From NCBI RefSeq assembly GCF_910592395.1, contig NC_088317.1, positions 5,766,001 through 5,830,000 of the forward strand: a DNA stretch of 64,000 bases. The letters are read 5' to 3'. A program made the position numbers and the translations under genes. Of this stretch, positions 44,219 to 54,965 are shown one piece after another; the first letter of the stretch is position 1; every line of letters starts with the position of its first letter. The notes under the pieces were generated by a model, which was given only the letters and a program-made list of their open reading frames with translations, was not told the DNA's origin and did no database searches. The DNA comes from Lineus longissimus (Eukaryota > Nemertea > Pilidiophora > Heteronemertea > Lineidae).

Positions 44219-45652
44219 TTAGCCGATAGCGTGGGCAATGGCGATGTAGTCAGTACTTCCGATGACGTTGCTGAGAGATTCCTGGAGCGTATTCGCCGTC
44301 GAGTCTTGCGTCTGAAAGAGCAATATTTTTTTGTTTCCGGTTGTTTTCTTGATATGTTGATATTATATTCATAGATGTACATATTTTATATGTTTTACGT
44401 TGGTATGTGTTTACCATGGCGACAACTGAAAAACACATGCCCAGTCTGACGTCGTGGCTGCGGCAAGCTGTGTTTCACGCATGCGTAGGAAGGTTAAGGG
44501 AGTTAACGAGAACGTGAACGACTAAAACTTCAGCGACGACGATTTTTGAAGATTTCCTCCCATTCCTCGCGCTGTATAAACAAGTCTTGTGTCCTTGACG
44601 ATTTTACCGGTGGCCTGGCTAACGAGTGCCGCGGAAATGAATGAGCACACAGATCTTGATGACATCAGACGTTCGTACTTCTTCATCGTTCGTACGGATT
44701 GCGAAGCATGCCTATTTAAAAACATGACGATGAACGTGTTTTGGAAATTTTAAACATTGAACTTACCCCAGCAACTATCATATTCAAAACCTCGTCTAAT
44801 TTGTCGCCATGAGCAGCTAATAACAAGGCTAGCGTCTCCGCATCTATTTCCACCGTATTTGATCTCCTTCCTCTTGAGAAACTTCTTTTTGAGACACTTC
44901 TTTTTGAGATACTTCGTTTTCCCACCGAATGTCGAATTCCGTGGATTAAGTCACTTGCAATGGGTTGTAACTTATTCCTTACGATGTCACGCGCCCTCCC
45001 AAGGATCTGTGCAAGCCTGTTGTCGGGTATTTTTCCGTTTATTTTGTAGAAATTGAGGAGATCGTCTGGTGAAGCGAGTCCGTTAGGATGACTGTATTTC
45101 GTCTTGATTTCTTTTTGATGAACATGAGCTAAAAATTCAAAATGAAATGATTATGTCATAGAGAATGAAATGAGAGAGAAAAGATAATATCCGCGTCGTC
45201 GGCAGGATCTGTTACAAAAATAATGTCCCGTCAAATTCAGTGAGGGTTATTCGCAATGGATTTATCGGTTTGATATATAAGTCCCCTAGGATTGAAACCC
45301 TATAAAAATTTCAAGACTGGTCATCTTTAGATACAACTGTAATACGACAACTGCAAATGTGCTTGTGAAGGAAATCACATGAAAGCGAATTCTCGTTGAC
45401 TGTTAAATCGGCCAGGAACTGTCTCGACCTCTCATATATGATTGGAACACTAATTCCTTGAAAATATGAAAGTCCCAACGACTCGTGGCCAAGATACAGT
45501 ATACTCTAATGATGAAATGAAGATTGAAAATGACCGTTATTCAACATACCTTTAACCCGTCTTCTGTTTGCTCTAGCGTTCCTGATAACGCCAGCATTAG
45601 ATGAGATGGCACCAAAGATAATGGTGAGGAAGAGTGCTTGTAATAGCTGCAT
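44219..45652 (-). CDS. Secreted prohormone-like or peptide precursor, 185 aa, unrecognised
   Basis: Exons in coding order are 45652-45550, 45128-44767 and 44311-44219, all GT-AG and phase-consistent. Residues 1-20 are a clear signal peptide (MQLLQALFLTIIFGAISSNA). RRR at 30-32 is a possible first cleavage site. Residues 33-104 form a domain ending in an amphipathic, cationic helix (RLAQILGRARDIVRNKL) followed by HSVGKR, a classical amidation and dibasic cleavage site. Then come short spacers in SISKR, SVSKR and SFSRGRR, and a final 62-residue acidic-hydrophobic segment (VEIDAETLALLLAAH...). There is no cysteine. The arrangement fits a neuropeptide/hormone or antimicrobial-peptide precursor. 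I cannot assign it to a known family. An acceptor 14 bases upstream of the ATG indicates a 5' UTR intron. Confidence 0.8.
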
Positions 45653-45665
45653 ATTTGATGTTTCT

Positions 45666-46411
45666 GAAAATAAGATTTAAGATTTAGAATGATGCGTAAT
45701 GATTTTCCCGCGATGAATTGGTATTGCGACATTCTCGTGCCTCACTAACATGTGCAAAGCACTTGACGATGACTCTGCCGTGACAGAGCATTGCAAAGTC
45801 TTCACTCGCGCAACCTTTGAACTTTGGGACATGCTTTCATTTACCAGTATTGCAACAAACTTCGCGTGATTGTCCACAAAAAATCATCAGTTAAGGATCA
45901 TGAGACTTGCTTATGAATATCATTTTTAATGTTTTTATCATGTAGAACTAATTTTAATAACGTTTCAAATAATGTTCATTGTATATGTACATGAGTTTGA
46001 AAAAACCGGAATCGATTGTAAAAAAATCTTCTTTTTTTTCTTCTTTATAAAAACTAACTACGAAAAGTGGTAAAATAATTCTTAGGACAAAAAGGAAGAA
46101 ATGTCGCGAATACCAGTGAAGCAATCAACAGTCTTCCTTGGTAAGCCCAAAATTATATAAAATGACGGGGAAAATATAGCTAACATAAAAATAGGTAACG
46201 CCTTTAGTGTCAGAAAGATGATTCTGGTTAGAATTAGAAGGCGAGAAAAAACAAAAAAGGTGAAAACTAGGATGAAGTGTGCAAGACGCCCTGTCGATCC
46301 AGTTGACACAACCACGCTCCGCGCGCAATGTGAGGAACTCACCTTGAGATGTTAGCTGCTCAAGATCTTCTTAGAGAATCCACTCCTCGATTTAACCGTC
46401 GTATTTATTAT
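45666..46411 (-). promoter_or_regulatory. 5' UTR intron, leader exon and candidate TATA of the precursor gene
   Basis: On the minus strand an acceptor TTATTTTCAG ends just before the leader of coding exon 1. A matching donor, CTCAAGGTGAGTTCCTC, lies near 46343. A short non-coding first exon would then lie from about 46344 to about 46375. Upstream, AATAAATAC near 46400-46408 could act as a TATA-like element. The start site is inferred only from spacing. Confidence 0.4.
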
Positions 46412-47207
46412 GTGCCGTTCCCAGGCGGATTAAGATATTGGGGTCCACTTTGACATACCGGCCGCATGATGTCACCGTGTACCTTGCTATCGCCCACATG
46501 TTCAGAGTACACAATTGCCATTGTCAACGCCGCGGGTGCGTCTCATTGATTTTGACGATATTTTAGAGCATATATATTGCCATACATGTAATTTGTTGTT
46601 ATCAGTATTAAGGAATTTCCGGAAGCAGAATCTACAGTAAGTTCCAGTCGCATTATCCAATCAAAAGCGTCAAATTCTGTGTCCCCATATATCGTGGATT
46701 GGGTTGAAACCTCGTTTGCGCAGGGGCTAAGCCATTGTAGAACCCCTGGTAACATCTAAAAAATGAAAGCTGTACGATTGGGTAATGGCAACTTACATTA
46801 ATATCGATGACGTTACTTGATATCACATCGATGTCATTCAATACCATAGGATAATAAACACGGTAACTCCGATCAATTGCAATAAAAACTTTTCATTGGA
46901 GGTTGGCTAGGTTCCGGTGTAATATCTTTAAACGCCCTAGGATGGAGTTAGACCAATACTTCGTCCCTAAAAGGAGAGTCGAGGCTATATAATGGGCTAG
47001 GATGGCTGGGAGTACGATGTAGAGATTTGAAATATCATATTGGATAGTAAGATTGTCCGGCCGGGAACAAACTAGTCTCGTATGCGCTGAATCCCTGAGT
47101 TATTGAAAGTCATCGGCTCAATAGCCCTTATATAGAACCATAGTATTATTCGTCAGAATACAAAAATGCCGGACACTTTTCCAGCGGGACATTTTCTACT
47201 TCTACAA

Positions 47208-47310
47208 CGGGGGGGGGGGGGGGGCATTTCGGACCGAGTGCTACGTCGCGGCCTCGGTGCGGTCGGCAGTGTTGGGGTTGAGATCTCTGAGCAGCCCCCC
47301 CCCCCCCCAA
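47208..47310. repeat. Paired poly-G and poly-C tracts able to form a hairpin
   Basis: A run of about 16 Gs and a run of about 14 Cs lie about 75 bp apart on the same strand and are complementary. The DNA between is GC-rich. Such a structure can stall polymerases and is prone to assembly error. Confidence 0.8.
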
Positions 47311-47560
47311 ATGACAACCCAAATAAGTCCATCGAAATTTACTGCCAACTATAAAAGCGACCGCTATGATTTTTTTGGCACACTCATGTTGCTTTGGTCT
47401 GTTCATCGGGTTCCCACGTGACTCCCCAGTATAAGCAAGTAAGTATGTTGATAAACTTGTGTGGAAGGAAAATCTGTCCAAGGAAAAATGTGTCTGCAGA
47501 ACAGGGAATCGCTGGAACTAATCAGTCTTATAGCCATGCATATTATTATGGAACAAAATT

Positions 47561-47580
47561 AGGGAGTTTTCGCAAATCGC
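47561..47580. mobile_element. Solitary MITE family A terminus
   Basis: AGGGAGTTTTCGCAAA matches the 16-bp terminal repeat of 43847-43978 exactly. No second end or interior is found nearby, so it is either a relic or a chance fragment. Confidence 0.5.
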
Positions 47581-49379
47581 ACATCATTTCTTAGTATTGT
47601 TGACCGTGGCCCTATGAGACGTTCCCTGTAGTAGTAAAACAAGTTAATACCAGATACTCTTTCGCCGATGTGATATTTCGTCACTATTCAATCATCTAGT
47701 CTCCTTTGGAACCTTCCTTCAGACTGTCAAACAATCCTTACGCAACTAACACTGTGCTTAGTCACGGTGTTGATAAGAGGTGATCTGGGGTCAGACAGGA
47801 AGTAAAAATCCCCGGGCTGTTGAATTCTAGACGCACATTTGAATCTCAGAGAATTTTAAATTGAAATTATCCCAGAATTCGGGTTGTGACTTTGTCCCTG
47901 ATGATTTATAGGAAAACGAAAATTAATTAACTATAACACCCCGGAATCCAGCAATAATTGGTTTAAAATACTAGTAGTAGCCAGAGCGGTGCATCCTCGA
48001 ATACTTGAGTCAGTCGCATGCTCCTCTCGCACACGTTGCTGAAATCGGCCGATCTCTAGTGCCGAGTGTTGCACTAAAGTTCAGGATGGGTTTGGTTGTC
48101 ATTAATAGGATGCAAAAACCTTGCTGGTCAAGATGCCCATGCGGTTGATCTGCTCATGTCTCTGACCAAGACGGAGTAATGTGTCGGACAATCAGTAGTC
48201 CCGGGTCAGCAGACAGTATTCCCGGAATATACTCGAACCTTGAACTTGTTAGTCATTGTACATTTTTATAAGACAATTCATTTTTTATTTATTTTGAACA
48301 CTGTGACCTATCGCGACTTCATCACCTGACCCAGTCGCCGAGACATTCCTGCATGACTTTGTCTCATTGCACGCACAATTCGGTTTCGCCTGAAAGTGAA
48401 ACTGAGCATTAAAATAAAGTCTGCTCAGAGTCACAGGATGTCTGTAAGGAAATGTTCATCCGATTTGTAGACTCCTAGGCAGTCCATTTCGTCATCCTGA
48501 TCGATTACGGGGCCGGTCCGACCGTCACTGCGTCCGAAGTGTGTCGATTTGTCGCCAAGGCCAAGTGGAGTGGCTTCCGGGTGTTTGTGAAAGCCAAAAT
48601 GTAAATATTGTAACGACGACCACTGTAATTGGTACTATTATTGCACATCAAATTACAAAAAGCACGTGGCTTCGTCCCTTTTCGGGAGTTGGAAAAAAAA
48701 CACACCCATTATTTAGATTTTTGTGTATATCTGAATTGTTTGAATGACGTGAGTAGGTCTACTTAGGTTTATACTTGTACCCATAAACATCAGGACAGTA
48801 AATTTTGCAATTTCGATTTTTTATTGCTTGTTGTGGGAAGGTTTTAGTTACCACACTCGCAGACATCATGTCATTTCATGACGACACATGCCACAGGGTG
48901 CATCAAAATAAATGTTTACACTATGACTATTCACTTGAGGTGAATGTTCTAAATTTGGCCATAAGTGTTGCTAATTCATGTATAAGCCTACCCCTTGGTG
49001 AATAGTCGACAACGACAAAATACCACCAGTCAGTCAGAGTCGACGTCATGATGGACATGGACGGTAGATGCAAGTTAAGTTGTCCCCGTGGTCACCATGA
49101 ACAGCGTGCATGGTCACATACCACGGGCACCATGCATTCTTCTATCGGTGTAGCTCTGCCTATATTTAGGTTTGATTTGGCTCTGAACAGCCTGCTTTGT
49201 CTAGTTCAATGCTACTTTAGTTGGAGTCGTCTGAAAAAGTCATCCTGTAGAAATGAGCATCTCCGGCCCTACACCATCCTCAATAATCCAGAGTCAGTCG
49301 TATCCCCCTTCCCCTCGCACACGTAACTGGACACAACCCCTGAGACTTGACCCCTCATTGTCTGATTGGAACTATATTA

Positions 49380-49525
49380 ATTTTACAGGGATTCGGAATT
49401 CCACACAGATTGATGATATTGTAATTTTACAGGGATTCCACACAGGTTGATGATATTGTAATTTTACAGGGATTCCACATAGATTGATGATATTGTAATT
49501 TTACAGGGATTCCACACAGATTGAT
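49380..49525 (+). repeat. Four tandem copies of a splice-acceptor/exon-start module
   Basis: The module TTTTACAGGGATTCCACACA plus ATTGATGATATTGTAA repeats with AG positions at about 49388, 49432, 49469 and 49506. The spacing is 44, 37 and 37 bp. The last copy is the one joined to the open exon of the methyltransferase gene. The 37-bp period is not a multiple of three, so using an earlier acceptor changes frame or meets in-frame stops (GATTGATGA). Confidence 0.85.
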
Positions 49526-52500
49526 GATACTGTAGAGGATGAAGCATCTTCATTCTGGGTTCTCGATGGAGGCATGGCGACTGAGCTGGTGCGGATCGGA
49601 TATGAATCCATTGCTGTAAGTTGTTCCAAACTTTAGTAAATAAGGTTAGGTGCTATTTGTAATTGGATATTGAACCAACATATGTTATATTGCTAATTGC
49701 TTGATGATTATTTAGTATTCCCATTGACCAAATTTCGGATGAAGGGGAACTAAGCATGCGTCAATTCTTTACAAGTTCGAACTTTCTCCAAAATGATATT
49801 AGACGGTTAGGAACTGTGACTATATTACTTAGGACTTATTGTTCAACAGTAACCCATCAATAAATGTTTATAACACTGGGGTTGGGGAGCAAAATCATGT
49901 GGTGGGGTAGCTTTGATAAAATCTTTGGAGTTTCAAGTACTCCACAATCTTGTGAGCTTGCATCTGGATAACCTTTAACATAACATTCTGGACTCCAGTC
50001 ATTGAATGTATAAGATGTAATTTTCCAGCTAACTACAAGCTCGTGCAAATATGGGTTTTATACCAGTGGATTTCTTTAACAGAAGCTTCATGTTGATTTC
50101 AGAATGAGCCTCTCTGGAGCTCAAAACTTTTACAATCTGATCCTGACCAAGCCATCAAGACTGTGCACAGAAAGTAAGTCAACACAATGACAAACTATGT
50201 CAATTTCATCTTGAGGAATTCAGGGGTTAACATTCGCTTCTGTATGCAAGAACACATATGATAATATATCGTTCTCCACTGACTAAAATATAATGATCAT
50301 TGCAGGCAGGTAAGGTCAGTAAAGATTTCTTCCATTTCAGTTTTCTGGAAGCAGGCTCAGATATAATTGAAACGAACACCTATCAAGCCAATGTGAATCA
50401 TCTCTGCAAATGCCTGGATGTGACGGGAGAAGAAGCTGTGACATTGCTGAAAAAAGGGGTCAGTTTTGCGCTTGAAGCGAGGGATGAGTTTTGGGAAGCT
50501 AATAAACTGGAGGATAAAGGTAAGATACTTTATTTGGATTGGTTTGCACAGCAGATATGATGGTCTGCGGTCTTTTGCAATCATCTATTACCATCTTTAA
50601 CAACTGGATTAAGTTGTATTCACTCCTTGCATCCGTTATGTAAATAAAGGTCTTTGCCCAAAAATCGAGACAAGTAGATTGGAGCTAGGAATGTAGGCCA
50701 TAATTTGAGTTTCGGGAAGGAAGTAAACTGGAGGATAAAGGTATACTGTGTTTTGGAAATATTTGTGATGTTTGGATTGGTTTTTAAAACAATTATGATG
50801 TTCTGCAGTCTTTTGCAATCATCTATTACCATCTATAACAAGTTGATCAAGTTGTGTTCACTCCATGCGACCCGTTATGTAAAGGACTTTTCTAAAACCG
50901 AGAACGGGAGGGTGGAGCTAGAAGGCTCGAACTTGAGAGGTGCTTTGGCTGCAGGTTTGGGCAGTTGCAATCGATGTGGGATGACTTGTGAAATTTAGAC
51001 AGTGAAGTGGAGATTACGCTCGGTTGGGTCTGTAGTAGGTCTGTATCTGCTACGGAGTCAGTTTGGATGCTACACATAAAACAGTGACTAGTGCTTCTAC
51101 TCTATTGTGTGTAACTTTACTCCTAAAATTATTTTAGTTGCAGGAAGGAGAAAACCTCTTGTTGCTGGCTCAGTTGGTCCGTACGGGGCCTGCCTGATGG
51201 ACGGTTCTGAATATACGGGGTGTTACATAGACAATGTGACTGAAGAGGTAGGTAAGATGTTTTTATGTTGGTAAGATAAAGTAGTGTTATATTTGGCTAT
51301 GTTGCTTTTTTGTGGAGTGAGCTTCGCCACTCTGCTGGTCTCAAGGGTGTAGTGAGGACACATGTCAGAGGTCAGGCTGTGATAAGACTTAATTGCCAAC
51401 ATTTGGCAGTTAGGTACAGCCTCGTTGATCCAAGGGATTTCAGACAAATTTTAGTGAAAGGTAGTTAGATCTCTAAACATAGACATTAGATCTCTAAACA
51501 TAGACATACCCTGTATCCAGCCATTCAATACTCAGTGGTGGATCCAGAAATTGGGGAAAGAGAGGGTCTGGCCCCACCCACAGAGGGTGAGATCTTGGAA
51601 ATGAGGGAGAGGAAATTTAAGTGCCAAATATGTGTTTAAGGGTTAAGATATAGGAGTACTTCATGCAAAGGTGCCCTAGTTGAAAAGTCTTTGCTCCCTT
51701 ACTGAAAAAGGTGGGCCTCCTACGCCCCCCCCCCCCTATATCTTCATTCTCTGTTTGTCTAATTCTCTATCGTTTAGTTTCTTTATCATTCAATTTCAGT
51801 ATTTGATTGACTGGCACCGGCCTCATCTACAAGCTCTTGTAGAGGCTGGCGTTGACATCATTGCCTTGGAAACAATCCCGGCTATTGCTGAAGGAATAGC
51901 TCTCATTAAACTTTTAAAAGAATTCCCTGATACGAAGGTTTGGTTATCATTTTCTTGCAAGGTGAGCATAATCAGTGATAAATTGGATACAATGGCTGCT
52001 GGTCAGACCGAGAAGTTTTTACACATTTCATATTTGAACCACTGCGAACTGTTAAGTTACACCGATTAATATTGACTTAATTGGCAGTTTATCGAGGGGA
52101 GACAAGTGTTGGTTCCAACTGAGCTCCTTCATGAGGGGTTATCACAACTGGCTTTTGGAGGGGAAGTGTTGGTTCCAACTGAGCCCTGTCATTAGGGAGT
52201 ACAACTACTGGCCTTGGGAGGGGAAGTGTTGGTTCCAACTGAGCCCTGTCATTAGGGTTTATAACAACTGGCCTTGGGAGGGGAGACAAGTGTTGGTTCC
52301 AACTGAGCCCTGTCATTAGGGTTTATAACAACTGGCCTTGGGAGGAGAGACAAGTGTTGGTTTCAACTGAGCCCTGTCATTAGACCTTATTATTCTTTGC
52401 AATGGTTCTCTGTTTGTCTCCAGGATAATGGTATGACCTGTCGTGGTGAATGTGTCTCTACTATCATAGAACCAGTGCAGGCATCGGACCAGATTATTGC

Positions 52501-52863
52501 CATTGGGTGTAACTGTACAGCACCAGATCATGTTGGAGATGTTCTGCGCAAGTTACAGAAGTTAAGGGGACGGAAATCTTTAGTGGTTTATGCAAATTCT
52601 GGTGAAGAATGGACAAAGGAGAAAAAGTAAGTATTGAGACAGGAAATCAATCTGTCAAAAACCTTCTAAATATTCTTATATGTTGTCATGTGCCAATTTC
52701 TCATCGAAATTTCAGGTGGAGTGGTAAAGAGGACTGTAAACCGTTACACGATTACATCCCCGAATGGGTGGAACTTGGAGCCAGTTGGATTGGAGGTTGC
52801 TGTAGAGTCTTCCCTGATGATATCAGGCGAATAAGAGAGACACTTTATAAAGTTCACCGATAA
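49507..52863 (+). CDS. Homocysteine S-methyltransferase (MmuM/YbgG-like), 5' end not resolved
   Basis: This cytosolic zinc enzyme transfers a methyl group from S-methylmethionine or S-adenosylmethionine to homocysteine, giving methionine. Coding exons are 49507-49615, 50103-50173, 50341-50519, 51138 or 51144 to 51247, 51800-51961, 52424-52626 and 52716-52863. All phases agree and give about 324 residues, the usual size. Motifs in order: WVLDGGMATEL, EPLWSSKLL, GSDIIETNTYQAN, VAGSVGPYGA, LIDWHRPHLQALVEAGVDII then ALETIP, and the Zn-ligand Cys in AIGCNC and in IGGCCR near the C-terminus. A short upstream exon with the start codon is expected but not found. Exon 4 has two in-frame acceptors 6 bases apart. 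Confidence 0.93.
50485..50890 (+). repeat. Tandem duplication of the exon 3 end, its donor and the following intron
   Basis: The end of exon 3 (TGGAGGATAAAGGTA) and about 150 bp of following intron recur about 220 bp downstream. The second copy begins GGGAAGGAAGTAAACTGGAGGATAAAGGTA, split here for length, and continues with GCAGTCTTTTGCAATCATC and ATTACCATCTATAACAAG. The second donor-like GGTATACT has no partner acceptor in frame, so it is a decoy or pseudo-exon fragment. Confidence 0.8.
52095..52390. repeat. Intronic minisatellite, about 60-bp unit, five copies
   Basis: Units carry GTGTTGGTTCCAACTGAGCC, TGTCATTAGGG and CAACTGGCCTTGGGAGGGGA. GGTTCCAACTGAG occurs five times with 56-66 bp spacing. 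It ends 30-40 bp before the acceptor of the penultimate methyltransferase exon. ORFs on both strands here are repeat translations. Confidence 0.9.
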
Positions 52864-52918
52864 TCTGTTACTCCTCTGTTGTAAATGCGAGTCACGCTCT
52901 TTGAAATAATATTTTGGC

Positions 52919-52924
52919 AATAAA
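52919..52924 (+). terminator. Candidate polyadenylation signal of the methyltransferase gene
   Basis: AATAAA lies 56 bases after the stop codon, followed within about 30 bases by TTGTTTGG and TTTTTTGTG. This gives a short 3' UTR. Confidence 0.8.
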
Positions 52925-53732
52925 AACCATTGTTTGGTAAATTGATTAAGTTTTTTGTGCTGTTTCTATTCCATGGTGCAGTGAACTTCAATGATGGAGT
53001 ATCAAGTCCTTCAATGTAGTTGAATTGTTAATCAGCTACAGCCGGAATGATGCACTCCGGACGCATCGGACCGGCCTCGTCCAGTTGCCTGTTACGATGA
53101 CACAATGGACTACCCCGGGAGTCTAGGATATGATGGTGGTTGGATCATTGCAACCCCCCGCCCCCATTTAAGATATCAAAAGGCCCCCAACCCCCCCGAA
53201 ATCAACATACTGGTAAATCTGTGTAGGAAGACTCGCACAGACCAGAGTGGAGGACATGATAAAACGTTCAAAAGGTCCTGGTCACAGGATATCTCTGGTT
53301 GTATTGGTAAATATCTCCTTGTTCGTTGCAGTGGTGTATGGGGTCACAACCAAAGACCTCAAGGTTCAAGTTTGATGGCAAATGTTGACTATGAGGATCC
53401 AAGTGCACATTTTGGCTGTTTTTCTTGTGGTGCACTAATTTGTCACAGCTGCCTAAGTTGGAAGGTCTGATTGGATAAGATCGATAAGATTCTCGATCAT
53501 TCAGGGAACCGATTCTCAAAAATGTTTGGTCTCTATTCCAATGGCATAGACCTCAATTCCACCCAAAATCCCTTGGCTGGTGCCTCGTTTATTAGTCTGC
53601 AGTTTTGTCTACACCAGCGGACTTAATAGACAACCAGGGACCACCAACAAAAGTTGAACTAAAACAAGATGTGCCTGGGGAGGATCTGGATAATTCCAAC
53701 ACTGCAAGCTCCATCTTGTTCTACTTTCGTAT

Positions 53733-53909
53733 ACAGCAGTTCAGGACAGCCTTCCAACTCGCTGACAAATGCTGTTCTCATTAGGGATGTGTCCTAAATT
53801 ACTGAGGTTAAATTGAATGGAAATTACCAATTTTGGGCCGACATCAAGGTTCTTGACACAGAGAGTGTCCTGCTTAGGGCAGTGTCCACACACAGCCGTT
53901 CTGCTGTTT
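53733..53909. mobile_element. MITE family C copy, degenerate
   Basis: It retains GGTTAAATTGAATGGAAATT, GAGAGTGTCCTGCTTAGGGC and an end CCGTTCTGCTGT, in the family order but with many substitutions. It is one of the oldest copies here. Confidence 0.65.
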
Positions 53910-54182
53910 TTATCTTCACATGACTGTAGTTGGGCTTATCATATAGCCTCCGCGTGTAGGCTGTCATCAAGGACAGCAGTGGTCATGCACAAATCCGGGC
54001 GCACAAAGCCAATGCGTGACCAATTACAGATTTTTTGGAGAGCTTGTGTTCCTCCAGTTACTTGTAAATGTTTCGAGAACTGAATATCTCTGAATAGGAT
54101 CTTCATCCCCAAATTTCCATATTTCATGAAAGTGCATTTTCATTGACTGTGAAAAACTTCTTCGGGGAACGTGATGGTACTA

Positions 54183-54490
54183 TTGTTGGGCATTAGCTTT
54201 GTAATTAGGAGGTCCCTGGTTGAATACCCAGCCGGTGCCGCTTTGTAACTCTCAACTGGCCTGAAATGTCCTTGCATGCGCTTGATCATGGCTGCCCTTG
54301 GTTCTCCTGAAAGGTCTCTGGGCTATGTTGCTCAAAGCCATAGCATTTTAATGGGATCAACTTAGGATACTTTTAAAACATAACCGTCAGAGATAACGTG
54401 ACTTTTGTGCTTTTGAACAACCGGGTCCTGGATAGACTGGGTAATAGTGTGTTGAATTGTAAAGCGCTTTGAGACTGTAGCTAGTGTGGC
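54183..54490 (+). repeat. tRNA-derived SINE-like element
   Basis: A B-box-like CCTGGTTGAATACCCAGCC lies near 54210 with a preceding region resembling an A-box. The 3' part ends GTAAAGCGCTTTGAGACTGT, a tail typical of many metazoan SINEs. The body is diverged and has no ORF. Confidence 0.5.
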
Positions 54491-54779
54491 CTTGAGTTTG
54501 GCGGGAAAACTGTGAGTCATACTGTGATATTGTTAACACTACAGTACTGTTTGAAATTAACCTTACTAATATTATATAACAGTAAAATGGAAAGACAGGG
54601 CAAATTCTCTTCCCATTGCTGGGTTGAAGAGTAAGAGACTCCATCGAGTGTAATTGTAATTGCCAGTTGTCCCAAATTGGTCATCGAGGACATAGTCACA
54701 ACCACAATACAGTGATAAGATCAATTTTAATGCCACTCCTGATCGAACCAGTCCTCCACTCAAGAACCTGGACATATTG

Positions 54780-54965
54780 TCAAATGGAACCTCCCTAAAA
54801 TAGCGGACACCTCTCTATTAAGGACAACCTCTTAATTAAAGACACTAAGTTTGGTCCCAAATTGGTTGTTTCCATTCAATTTGACCTCTCTAATCAGGAC
54901 ACCTCTCTATTAAGGACAGCACTTGACGGTCCCCGAGGGTGTCCTTAATAGAGAGGTTCTACTGC
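54780..54965. mobile_element. MITE family C copy (opposite orientation)
   Basis: It starts AAATGGAACCTCCCTAAAAT and ends AATAGAGAGGTTCTACTGC. The core reads TTGGTTGTTTCCATTCAATT, the complement of the core in the TM9SF2 copies. It is among the best-preserved copies. Confidence 0.85.

Larger units (their letters stand above)
46412..49380. other. Intergenic region, no gene recognised
   Basis: No exon chain or domain is seen on either strand. It contains a pair of homopolymer tracts (47208-47224 G, 47297-47310 C), a solitary MITE family A end (47561-47580) and two related words at about 48008 and 49288 (AGTCAGTCG followed by CTCGCACACGT). The 92-aa ORF at 49048 lies where the first exon of the methyltransferase gene could be, but no phase-compatible donor links it. 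Confidence 0.45.

Noticed and set aside
49048-49326. 92-aa ORF as the first exon of the methyltransferase gene
   Set aside because: The only donor-like site near its start gives the wrong phase for the exon at 49507 and leads to a stop, so the link is not supported.
53105-53470. 121-aa ORF with a CxxC-like end (FGCFSCGALICHSC)
   Set aside because: The two Cys pairs suggested a zinc finger, but the rest has no supporting ligands or splice context.
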